Shown: positions 1 to 7,991 of the stretch, one piece after another
Numbering within the stretch: the first letter of the stretch is position 1
How the letters are laid out: every line of letters begins with the position of its first letter
DNA from: Ramlibacter albus
Lineage (GTDB): Bacteria; Pseudomonadota; Gammaproteobacteria; Burkholderiales; Burkholderiaceae_C
Length of the DNA: 64,000 nucleotides
NCBI RefSeq assembly: GCF_014297445.1
Contig: NZ_JACORU010000001.1
Coordinates: 372,001 to 436,000, forward strand
Direction of reading: 5' to 3'
Made by a program: the position numbers and the translations under genes
Notes under the pieces: generated by a model
What the model was told of the DNA's origin: nothing
Databases searched by the model: none
The model's input: only the letters and a program-made list of their open reading frames with translations

Positions 1-1
1 C

Positions 2-940
2 GCGAGCGAAGGCGAGATCCGCATTTCGGGCGAGGTCGTCACGGGTGGCGGCACGCACGTCGCGCCCGAGAAGCGCCGCATCGGCATGGTGTTCCAGGAC
101 TACGCCCTCTTCCCCCACCTCGACGTCGCGCGCAATGTCGCCTTCGGCCTCGATGCGTGGCCGCGGGGGAAACGCGCGCAGCGCGTGGCCGAGGTGCTGG
201 AGCTCGTCGGCCTCGCCGGCAGCGAGAAAGCCATGCCGCATGAGCTCTCCGGCGGCCAGCAGCAGCGCGTCGCGCTCGCGCGCGCCCTCGCCCCGCAACC
301 GCAATTGCTGCTGCTGGACGAGCCCTTCTCCAACCTCGACGTGGACCTGCGCGAGCGGCTCGCGCACGAGATCCGCGGCATCCTCAAGGCCGCGCAGGCC
401 ACGGCCCTCTTCGTCACGCACGACCAGCTCGAGGCGTTCGCCATCGGCGACGAGATCGGCGTGATGCACGAAGGCAGGCTGCACCAGTGGGACGACGCGT
501 ACACGCTGTACCACCGCCCCGCCACGCGCTTCGTCGCGGACTTCATCGGCCACGGCGTGTTCGCCAATGCCACGCTCAAGCGCGTGGGCAACCAGGTGAT
601 GGTGCACACCGCGCTCGGCCCGCTTGCCGACAGTGCGGAGTGCCCGCTGCCCAGCGCCTTCAGCTACGGGCAATGCGAGGTGCTGCTGCGCGCCGACGAC
701 ATCGTGCACGACGACGACGCGCCGGTGAAGGCCGAGATCCTGCGCAAGGCCTTCCGCGGCTCGGAGTTCCTCTACACGCTGCGCCTGGCCACCGGCGAAG
801 TGCTGCTCGCGCACGTACCCAGCCACCACGACCACAAGGTCGGCGAGTGGATCGGCATCCGCGCGCAGGTGGACCACGTCGTCACGTTCCAGCGCGAGGC
901 CGGCGCGGCCGCGGCTCCGATCGCGTCGTTCGCCGCGTAG
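2..940 (+). CDS. ABC transporter ATP-binding protein, iron(III)/FbpC-like (5' truncated)
   Basis: ATPase subunit of an importer, most like the ferric-iron/FbpC group. It would act on the cytoplasmic face of the inner membrane. The reading frame is already open at the left edge, so the start codon and Walker A are outside the window; 312 residues are visible. Visible motifs in order: Q-loop ([10 protein letters not shown]), ABC signature ([16 protein letters not shown]), Walker B with D-loop ([12 protein letters not shown]) and H-loop (LFVTHD). The last ~110 residues form a TOBE-like C-terminal domain, as in FbpC/PotA-type ATPases. The permease and binding-protein genes should lie to the left. 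Iron as substrate is an inference from family resemblance ([22 protein letters not shown]). Polyamine, sulfate or sugar ATPases share the same motifs. Confidence 0.85.
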   Translation, partial: ASEGEIRISGEVVTGGGTHVAPEKRRIGMVFQDYALFPHLDVARNVAFGLDAWPRGKRAQRVAEVLELVGLAGSEKAMPHELSGGQQQRVALARALAPQPQLLLLDEPFSNLDVDLRERLAHEIRGILKAAQATALFVTHDQLEAFAIGDEIGVMHEGRLHQWDDAYTLYHRPATRFVADFIGHGVFANATLKRVGNQVMVHTALGPLADSAECPLPSAFSYGQCEVLLRADDIVHDDDAPVKAEILRKAFRGSEFLYTLRLATGEVLLAHVPSHHDHKVGEWIGIRAQVDHVVTFQREAGAAAAPIASFAA

Positions 941-1049
941 CCCGGGTCTCCTCCTCTTTCGAAGCGTCCATAGACTTCCGGTCAGGTTGCGATCGAGGGG
1001 AGGACGCCTAGCATGGGTTCAGCCAACCCACGCGCCAGGAGCCCAGCGA

Positions 1050-2153
1050 ATGACACCGACGACCGCCACCCAGCAAACCCCCGCGCGGCTGCGCGCCTAC
1101 GGCGCCGCTGCCGCCGGCTCCGGCGGGGGGCGCGACCACAACGCGGCGATCCGCGAAGCGGCCCAGAAGCGCATCAAGGCGGGCGTGTTCGGCGCAGCCG
1201 CGGCGGCCAAGGCCGAACTCGACCGCCTCGCCGCCGAGATCGCGCTGGAGACGGGCAGCATCCTGCTCACCGCACCGGTCAAGAGCGAGGAACGGGCCGC
1301 CGAGAAGGTCAAGGGCGACTACCGCGGCGACTGGCTCGACCTGAAGGATGCGGCGCGCATCACGCTCATCGCGCGGGACGAGCAGAACCTGAAGGCGGTG
1401 ATCGGCACGATCCGCAAGCGCATGCGCGCCGGCACGGGCCATTGGCTCGTGAAGGACCAGTACGTGTACGAGCCGCACAAGGAGTGCGGCTACTCGGGCT
1501 ACAACGGCGTCGTGCGCTTGGGCATCCCGCCGAAGGAAGTCAAGGCCAGGCCCCTGCCCGAAGCCTTTCACCCGATCCTGATGGACGAGCTCAAGACGCA
1601 GGTCGTGCTCGATGGCTTCGCGAAGGGCACCAAGCCACCCGCCTACGCCGGCCGCTTCGGCGAGATCCAGGCGAACTCGGTGGCCATGATGTACGGCAAG
1701 ATGAGCAAGGACAGCTTCATCCGCATGCTCGGCTCCGCCCAGTACTTCCTCTGCCGGGCCAGGTTCGGTGTCGAAGGCGGCGCCGCGCACACGCTGTATG
1801 AGATCTCGCGCAGCGTGAAGTCCTCGCCCGACGACCGCCGCGCCGCCGAGGAGCTTTGCAGGCGCTACCACCGGCGCCTGCGCAACCAGGACGGGATGGG
1901 CGCCGACCCGCGGCTGAACTTCGAAGTGCTCCTTTTCTGCAAGGGCGTGCACGCCGGCTCGCTTGCCACGCTGCGGCAGCGGTGGCGCAGCGGCGCCCCC
2001 CACGCCGACCAGCGCCGCGCCGAGGCCGTGCTCTTCATGCGCCAGTACGCGCGCTTGCACGGCATGCCCAAGGTGGGCGACTTCCTCTTGAACCCGGAGC
2101 TGCTGCCGCTGTGCGTGCAGCCCGCCGCGCCCGCGTCAGCGCCCGCCGCGTAG
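1050..2153 (+). CDS. RelA/SpoT-like nucleotidyltransferase-domain protein
   Basis: A 367-residue protein of no assigned role. Residues ~75-215 match the RelA/SpoT synthetase fold pattern: a basic stretch KSEERAAEKV (from K78), LKDAAR (D100, R103), a GYSGYN turn (Y148) and GEIQ (E205). These correspond to the substrate-binding and catalytic acidic positions of (p)ppGpp synthetases. There is no HD hydrolase domain and no TGS or ACT domain, so it is not housekeeping RelA or SpoT. The ~150 C-terminal residues are unrecognised, and the N-terminus is Ala-rich. The start at 1050 is chosen because AGGAG lies 8 bases upstream; a longer frame from 987 has no such site. It is flanked by an ABC ATPase gene and overlaps plsC tail to tail by 18 bases. 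Whether it makes an alarmone or modifies another nucleotide or RNA cannot be read from sequence. Confidence 0.6.
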   Translation: MTPTTATQQTPARLRAYGAAAAGSGGGRDHNAAIREAAQKRIKAGVFGAAAAAKAELDRLAAEIALETGSILLTAPVKSEERAAEKVKGDYRGDWLDLKDAARITLIARDEQNLKAVIGTIRKRMRAGTGHWLVKDQYVYEPHKECGYSGYNGVVRLGIPPKEVKARPLPEAFHPILMDELKTQVVLDGFAKGTKPPAYAGRFGEIQANSVAMMYGKMSKDSFIRMLGSAQYFLCRARFGVEGGAAHTLYEISRSVKSSPDDRRAAEELCRRYHRRLRNQDGMGADPRLNFEVLLFCKGVHAGSLATLRQRWRSGAPHADQRRAEAVLFMRQYARLHGMPKVGDFLLNPELLPLCVQPAAPASAPAA

Positions 2154-2873
2154 GTTCACCACGGCGTCCCGCAGGTCGTGCGCCCAGGCGCGGCGGTCAC
2201 GGCCCTGCGCGGCTTGCGGCTCGCCGAACGCCACGACCGCGGTGATGTCCGCCGACAGCGTGGCCCACGCCGATTGCAGCAGCGAGATGTCGCCGTCGTA
2301 GCGCGGCGCCAGGCTCGTGTTGCCTTCCCGGTCGAGGAAGGACAGCGCCATCGGCTGCACCGGGGCGCCGGCCGAGATCGCCGCCTGCAGCAGGTTGGCG
2401 TGGAAGGGCAGCACGAAGGTGCCGTCGGTGGTGGTGCCTTCCGGGAACACGCCGACGACCTGGCCCGCGCGCAGGCTCTCGGCCATGTGGTGCACCACGC
2501 GCATCGCATCGCGCCGGGACTCGCGTTCGATGTAGAGCGTTCCGCCCCCGGTGGCCAGCGGCCCGATCAGCGGCCAGCGCTTGATGTCGGCCTTCGCGAC
2601 GAAGCGGCAGTGACGGGCTGCGTGCATCACGAGGATGTCGAGCCACGAGATGTGGTTGGCGACGAGCAGCACCGGCCCCGCCGCGGGCGGCGTGCCTTCG
2701 ACACGCAGCTGCACGCCCATCACCTGCAGCATCCTCGCGGCCCAGGCCTGCACGCGCTCGTTGCGTTCGGCCTGCGTGAGGCGCGGGAAGGCGAAGGTGA
2801 TGGTGAACCAGCCGCCGACGGCATGCAGCAGCGCGCGCGCGAGGCGCCACGCTGCTTTCAGGTGCGCTCCCAT
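2136..2873 (-). CDS. plsC: 1-acyl-sn-glycerol-3-phosphate acyltransferase (PlsC family)
   Basis: Transfers an acyl chain to lysophosphatidic acid to make phosphatidic acid at the inner membrane. The 245-residue length is normal. The HX4D catalytic motif is present as NHISWLD near residue 73, the second block as GGTLYIERES near 109-118, and the glycerophosphate-binding FPEGTTTDG near 143-151. A hydrophobic N-terminal stretch (residues ~12-30) probably anchors it. It is the last gene of a minus-strand operon and overlaps the preceding dihydroorotase-like gene by 16 bases, so translation is probably coupled. A single chromosome often has several PlsC paralogues, so this may be a specialised copy, for example an ornithine-lipid or lipid A type acyltransferase. 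Confidence 0.85.
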   Translation of the reverse strand: MGAHLKAAWRLARALLHAVGGWFTITFAFPRLTQAERNERVQAWAARMLQVMGVQLRVEGTPPAAGPVLLVANHISWLDILVMHAARHCRFVAKADIKRWPLIGPLATGGGTLYIERESRRDAMRVVHHMAESLRAGQVVGVFPEGTTTDGTFVLPFHANLLQAAISAGAPVQPMALSFLDREGNTSLAPRYDGDISLLQSAWATLSADITAVVAFGEPQAAQGRDRRAWAHDLRDAVVNLRGGR

Positions 2874-4162
2874 CCTTCGTAGGCGATCTGGCCCCCGACG
2901 ATCGTGCAGCGCACGCGCCCGGGTAGCTCATGCCCGGCGAAGGGCGTGTGCTTGCCCTGGCTGCGCAACGCGCCAGGCTTCACCTCCCACGCGTCCTGTG
3001 GATCGAAGATGCACAGGTCGGCGACGCCGCCATCGACCAGCTGGCCTGCACTCGCTTGCAGCGTCCCGAGGGATGCGCCCAGCACGCGCGCCGGCTCGCA
3101 GGTCAGGACCGAGAGCGCGCGCATAAGGCCCACGCCGCTTTCCTGCCCCCATTTGAGCGCCAGCGACAGCAGCAGCTCGAGGCCGGTGGCGCCGGGCTCG
3201 GCTTCCGCGAAGGGCAGCGTCTTGTCGTCGGCGTCGACGGGCGTGTGATCCGAGACGAGCGCGTCGATCGTGCTGTCGGCCAGGCCATCGCGCAGCGCGT
3301 CGCGGTCGCGCTGCTGGCGCAGCGGCGGGTTCAGGCGCGCGCGGCTGTCGAAGTAGCCGATGTCCACGTCGGTCAGGTGCAGCGAGTTGATGCTGACGTC
3401 GCAGCTCACGAGCAGGCCCTCCTGCTTCGCCTGCCGCACGAGCTGCACGCCCGCGGCACTGCTGATGCGGCACAGGTGCACGCGCGCGCCGGTGGCTCGC
3501 ATCAGCTCGAAGATCGTGTGCAGCGCGATCGTCTCGGCCGCGACCGGCACGCCCGAAAGCCCGAGCCGCGTTGCCAATGGCCCGCTCGCGGCCACGCCCT
3601 TGCCCAGGTGCAGCTCCTGCGGCCGCAGCCACACGGTGTAGCCGTAGGTCGCGGCGTATTGAAGCGCGCGTTGCAGCACCTGCGTGTTCGCGAGCGGCAC
3701 CTCTGCCTGGCCGAATCCGACGCAGCCGGACTCGGTGAGCTCCGCCATTTCCGTCAGCACTTCACCCGCGAGGCCGCGCGTGAGCGCGCCGAGCGGGAAC
3801 ACGCGCGACTGGTGCAGCTTCTCCGCGCGGTACTTGAGCATCTCGACCAGGCCCGGCTCGTCGAGCACCGGGTCGGTGTCCGGCGGGCACACGAGGCTGG
3901 TGACGCCACCGGCAACCGCGGCCGCCAGCTCGCTTTCGAGCATGCCCTCGTGCTCGTACCCCGGTTCACGCAGCCGTGCGGTGAGGTCGACGAGGCCCGG
4001 CGCGACGATGCAACCGCTCGCGTCGATCACCTTCGCCGGGTTGAAGCCCTCGGGCGCCCGCCGCAGCGACACGACGCGGCCGGCGGCCAGCGCGACGTCG
4101 CAGATCTCGTCGAAGTTGCGCGCGGGGTCGAGGACGCGTCCGTTCTTGATCAGGATCTTCAT
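2858..4162 (-). CDS. pyrX: Dihydroorotase-like protein lacking metal ligands (PyrC'/PyrX)
   Basis: A 434-residue amidohydrolase-fold protein of the dihydroorotase family, downstream of pyrB. The positions that bind zinc in active enzymes are lost. The usual DxHxHLREPG reads DLTARLREPG, the HCED-like block reads LRPQELHL, and the CHVS histidine is replaced in CRISSAAG. The SDHTPV aspartate remains. Family knowledge: in Pseudomonas an inactive PyrC' forms a dodecamer with PyrB and is needed for aspartate transcarbamoylase assembly, while a separate active dihydroorotase supplies catalysis. The same is inferred here. It starts 12 bases after pyrB stops and overlaps plsC, consistent with co-translation. 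A catalytic PyrC would have to be encoded elsewhere. Confidence 0.85.
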   Translation of the reverse strand: MKILIKNGRVLDPARNFDEICDVALAAGRVVSLRRAPEGFNPAKVIDASGCIVAPGLVDLTARLREPGYEHEGMLESELAAAVAGGVTSLVCPPDTDPVLDEPGLVEMLKYRAEKLHQSRVFPLGALTRGLAGEVLTEMAELTESGCVGFGQAEVPLANTQVLQRALQYAATYGYTVWLRPQELHLGKGVAASGPLATRLGLSGVPVAAETIALHTIFELMRATGARVHLCRISSAAGVQLVRQAKQEGLLVSCDVSINSLHLTDVDIGYFDSRARLNPPLRQQRDRDALRDGLADSTIDALVSDHTPVDADDKTLPFAEAEPGATGLELLLSLALKWGQESGVGLMRALSVLTCEPARVLGASLGTLQASAGQLVDGGVADLCIFDPQDAWEVKPGALRSQGKHTPFAGHELPGRVRCTIVGGQIAYEGWERT

Positions 4163-4174
4163 GGGTTCTCGTTC

Positions 4175-5136
4175 TCAGGCTTCGTGGCTCGCGACGATGC
4201 TCATCACCGCCATGCGCACGGCGATGCCGAAGGTCACCTGCGGCAGGATCACGCTTTGCTGCCCGTCGACCACGGCGGAATCGATCTCCACGCCGCGGTT
4301 GATCGGGCCGGGGTGCATGACGATCGCATCCGGCTTGGCCAGGGCGAGGCGCTCGGGTGTGAGCCCGAAGCGCTTGAAGAACTCCTGCGACGAGGGCAGC
4401 AGCGCGCCGCTCATGCGCTCGTTCTGCAGGCGCAGCATGATGACCACGTCGCAGCCCTTGAGGCCTTCTTCGAGCGTGTGGCAGACGCGCACGCCCATCT
4501 GCGCCAGGTCGCCGGGCACCAGCGTCTTGGGCCCGACCACGCGTACCTCCGCGCAGCCGAGCGTCGTGAGCCCGTGGATGTCGGAGCGCGCGACGCGCGA
4601 GTGCAGCACGTCGCCGACGATCGCCACCGTGAGGTTGGAGAAATCCTTCTTGTAGTGGCGGATGGTGTACATGTCCAGTAGCCCCTGCGTGGGGTGCGCA
4701 TGCCGGCCGTCGCCCGCGTTGATCACGTGCACGTGCGGCGCGACGTGCTGCGCGATCAGGTAGGGCGCACCCGATTCGCTGTGCCGCACGACGAACAGGT
4801 CCGCCGCCATCGCCGACAGGTTGGCGATGGTGTCGAGCAGCGACTCGCCCTTGGCGGTGGAGCTGCGCGCGATGTCGAGGTTGATCACGTCGGCCGACAG
4901 GCGCGTGGCCGCGATCTCGAACGTGGTGCGCGTGCGCGTGCTGTTCTCGAAGAAGAGGTTGAACACGCTCTTGCCGCGCAGCAGCGGCACCTTCTTGACT
5001 TCGCGGTCGGAGACGCTCACGAAGCTGGACGCGGTGTCGAGGATGTGCGTGAGGATGTCGCGCGGCAGTCCCTCGATGGAGAGCAGGTGGACCAGCTCGC
5101 CCTGCTTGTTGAGTTGGGGGTTTCGCTTGTAGAGCA

Positions 5137-5137
<1 letters not shown>
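4175..5137 (-). CDS. pyrB: Aspartate carbamoyltransferase catalytic subunit
   Basis: Condenses carbamoyl phosphate with aspartate, the committed step of pyrimidine synthesis, in the cytoplasm. The protein has 320 residues. The carbamoyl-phosphate loop [13 protein letters not shown] lies near residues 59-71, [10 protein letters not shown] near 145, and the C-terminal [13 protein letters not shown] aspartate-binding block is intact. The start at 5137 is set by [10 protein letters not shown] and by the 1-base overlap with the pyrR stop (TGATG). The N-terminus, about 15 residues longer than the E. coli protein, resembles other pyrR-linked and PyrC'-associated PyrB proteins. No pyrI regulatory gene is nearby; the inactive dihydroorotase homologue downstream is the likely structural partner. 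Confidence 0.95.
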
Positions 5138-5633
<496 letters not shown>

Positions 5634-5637
<4 letters not shown>

Positions 5638-6050
5638 GGGGGCAAACTCCTGAGGAACTGTTCGAGGATGACGCACGCTGCACCCGCGTCGGCGTCTGCG
5701 TACTCGGACCCGCCGGCCACGGTGCTGTACCGCTCGTCCACCTCGTACACCGGCAGGTTGCAGCGCGCGCGCAGCTGCCGCGCGAACTTGCGCGCGCGAG
5801 CCGTATTTTCGTGGCTGGCGCCGTCCGGGTGGAAGGGAACGCCGACGACGAGGGCATCGGGCTGCCATTCCTTCACCCGCAGCGCGGCGGCGGCCAGGCG
5901 CGCGTCGTTGCCTTCGCTGCGGATGGTCGGCTGCGGCGTGGCGGTGCGCGTGAGGCGGTTGCCCACGGCCACGCCGGTCCGCTTGAGACCGAAATCGAAA
6001 GCCAGAAAGGTTTGTTGGTTGGAGGGAACGTCGAGCACCTCGGTGCTCAT
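5634..6050 (-). CDS. ruvX: RuvX/YqgF, putative Holliday junction resolvase and pre-16S rRNA nuclease
   Basis: A 138-residue RNase H-fold nuclease of the YqgF family, implicated in 5' maturation of 16S rRNA. The first conserved block [17 protein letters not shown] (residues ~14-30) carries the first catalytic Asp. [10 protein letters not shown] near 73 and [10 protein letters not shown] near 108 supply further conserved acids. Near the C-terminus, a normally conserved DxxAA block appears as [16 protein letters not shown]. It overlaps yqgE upstream and pyrR downstream by 4 bases each (ATGA), placing it second in the yqgE-ruvX-pyrR-pyrB operon. This order is common in beta- and gammaproteobacteria. 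Confidence 0.92.
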
Positions 6051-6646
6051 GCGTGCCCCGCCCCCGGCGACAGCATCCAGGCCTGCAGGCCCAGCAGCGA
6101 CAGCGCCTTGTCGTAGCGCTGCTCGATCGGCGTGTCGAAGATGACCGAGGTGTCGGCATCCACCGTGAGCCAGCTGTTCTCCGCCAGCTCTGTTTCCAGC
6201 TGGCCCTCGCCCCAGGCCGAATAGCCGAGGGTGACGAGCAGCTTGCGCGGGCCGGCGCCGGTGGAGATGGCTTCGAGCACGTCCTTCGAGGTGGTCATCT
6301 CCAGCCCGCCGGGGATGGTCATCGTGGAGGCGTAGACGGACTCCTGCGGGTCCTGGCCTTCGGCCACCACCGCCTCGTGCAGGACGAAGCCGCGCTCGGT
6401 CTGCACCGGGCCGCCTTGCAGCACGGGCATCTTCGCGACGTCCTCGCGGCCCAGCGGCAGGTCCACCTTCTCGAACAGGTTCTTGAGGTTGATGTCGGTG
6501 GGCTTGTTGATCACCAGGCCCAGCGCGCCGCGCGGGCTGTGCTCGCACAGGTAGACGACGCTCCTGGCGAAAGCCGCGTCCTCCAGCCCGGGCATCGCGA
6601 TCAGGAAATGATGCGTGAGGTTGATGGAGGGGGACTCGGCGGGCAT
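6047..6646 (-). CDS. yqgE: YqgE/AlgH family protein (UPF0301)
   Basis: A 199-residue cytoplasmic protein of the YqgE/AlgH family, whose biochemical role is not established. Family hallmarks are visible: NLTHHFLIAMPGL near residues 9-21, VVYLCEHSPRGALGLVINKP near 30-49, VLQGGPVQTERGFVLH near 74-89, and LGYSAWGEGQLETEL near 138-152. The start at 6646 gives MPAESPSINLTHHFL, the normal family N-terminus; a longer frame upstream would run through the photolyase promoter. It is the first gene of the minus-strand pyr operon. Its start lies 22 bases from the divergent photolyase start, so both promoters must be packed into this short gap or inside the genes. Confidence 0.92.
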   Translation of the reverse strand: MPAESPSINLTHHFLIAMPGLEDAAFARSVVYLCEHSPRGALGLVINKPTDINLKNLFEKVDLPLGREDVAKMPVLQGGPVQTERGFVLHEAVVAEGQDPQESVYASTMTIPGGLEMTTSKDVLEAISTGAGPRKLLVTLGYSAWGEGQLETELAENSWLTVDADTSVIFDTPIEQRYDKALSLLGLQAWMLSPGAGHA

Positions 6647-6668
6647 GATCCCCGATTTTAACCAAGCG

Positions 6669-7991
6669 ATGAAGACACGCGCCCTGGTGTGGTTGCGCCG
6701 CGACCTGCGGCTGGCGGACAACGCCGCCCTCGCGGCGGCGCTGGAGCGCTGCGGGGAGGTGTATTGCGCCTTCGTCTTCGACACGGACATCCTCGATGCG
6801 CTGCCGCGAAACGACCGGCGGGTCGCGTTCATCCGCGAGTCGCTGGTACAGCTCGACGAAGCGATGGGCGGCAAGCTCGCCGTGCGGCACGGCCGGGCGG
6901 TGGAGGAGATTCCTCGCCTTGCCGCCGAGCTTGGCGTCGGAGCGGTCTACGCGGCGCGCGACTACGAGCCGGCGGCGATCGCGCGCGACGACGCGGTGCG
7001 CACGGCACTTGCCGCGCAGCGGATCGCTCTCGAGCAGGTGAAGGACCACGTGGTCTTCGAGCCGCGTGAAGTGCTCACGCAGGCCGGCACGCCGTACACC
7101 GTGTTCACGCCGTACAAGAACGCGTGGCTCAAGAAGCTGGGAACCCTTGATGCCGGCGTGCATGACGTCATTCCCGCGCAGGCGGGAATCCAGGGCGTTC
7201 GCGGCATCAGAGGCGTCCCGCCCTTGGCCGACATCGGCTTCGAGGCGACCGATTTGCGCATCCCCACCGGCGAGCAAGGCGCGCGCGACCTGCTCGAAGA
7301 CTTCCTCAAGCGCATCGACCGCTACGACACCACGCGCGACTTCCCCGCGGTCAAGGGCCCGAGCTACCTCGGCACGCACCTGCGCTTCGGCACCATTTCC
7401 ATTCGCGAACTCGTGCGGCACGCGCGCAAGCGCAACAGCGAGGGGGCGAAGGTGTGGCTGTCGGAGCTGTGCTGGCGCGATTTCTTCTTCCAGATCCTCG
7501 CGAACTTCCCGCACGTGGTGGACGGCGCCTTCAAGCGGCAATACGACGCGATCGAATGGGAACAGGACGAGCGCCTGTTCCGCGCCTGGTGCGACGGCCG
7601 CACCGGCTACCCGATCGTCGACGCCGCGATGCGGCAGCTCAACACGACCGGCTACATGCACAACCGCCTGCGCATGGTGGCGGCGAGTTTCCTCGTGAAG
7701 GACCTGGGCATCGACTGGCGGCGCGGCGAGCGTTACTTCGCCGAAAAGCTGCTCGATTACGAGCTGGCGTCGAACAACGGCAACTGGCAGTGGGCGGCAT
7801 CGACCGGCTGCGATGCGCAGCCGTGGTTCCGCGTCTTCAACCCGCAGAACCAGCAGGAAAAGTTCGACCCCCAGGGCAAGTTCATCGCGCGCTACCTGCC
7901 CGAAGGCGAACGCATCGATCCCATCGTCGACCACGCGCAGGCGCGCGAGCGCACGCTCGCGCGCTATGCGGCGGTCAGGGACGCGCAGTAG
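6669..7991 (+). CDS. phrB: Deoxyribodipyrimidine photo-lyase (class I CPD photolyase)
   Basis: Repairs UV pyrimidine dimers using light through FADH-. The 440-residue protein has the N-terminal antenna-binding domain (ALVWLRRDLRLADN at 4-17) and the C-terminal FAD domain, with the signature blocks CWRDFFFQIL, NTTGYMHNRLRM and NGNWQWAASTGCDAQPWFR. An insertion sits in the interdomain linker near residues 160-183: DVIPAQAGIQ (166-175) is the translation of a palindromic repeat (7167-7193) and still leaves the frame open. The catalytic regions on both sides look normal. The start at 6669 gives MKTRALVWLRRD; earlier ATGs are inside the divergent yqgE promoter. The 3' end overlaps chpA tail to tail by 28 bases. 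Confidence 0.93.
   Translation: MKTRALVWLRRDLRLADNAALAAALERCGEVYCAFVFDTDILDALPRNDRRVAFIRESLVQLDEAMGGKLAVRHGRAVEEIPRLAAELGVGAVYAARDYEPAAIARDDAVRTALAAQRIALEQVKDHVVFEPREVLTQAGTPYTVFTPYKNAWLKKLGTLDAGVHDVIPAQAGIQGVRGIRGVPPLADIGFEATDLRIPTGEQGARDLLEDFLKRIDRYDTTRDFPAVKGPSYLGTHLRFGTISIRELVRHARKRNSEGAKVWLSELCWRDFFFQILANFPHVVDGAFKRQYDAIEWEQDERLFRAWCDGRTGYPIVDAAMRQLNTTGYMHNRLRMVAASFLVKDLGIDWRRGERYFAEKLLDYELASNNGNWQWAASTGCDAQPWFRVFNPQNQQEKFDPQGKFIARYLPEGERIDPIVDHAQARERTLARYAAVRDAQ
7167..7193. repeat. REP-like palindromic element inside phrB
   Basis: An 8-bp perfect stem ATTCCCGC (7170-7177) and GCGGGAAT (7182-7189) with a GCAG loop, flanked by GTC and CC. This is the widespread GTCATTCCCGC...GCGGGAATCC dispersed repeat of beta- and gammaproteobacteria. 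It is read in phase within the photolyase gene and codes for VIPAQAGIQ, a peptide often seen where such repeats are translated. The surrounding ~70 bases (about 7139-7230) also look foreign to the photolyase linker, so the insert is probably longer than the hairpin. Confidence 0.8.
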
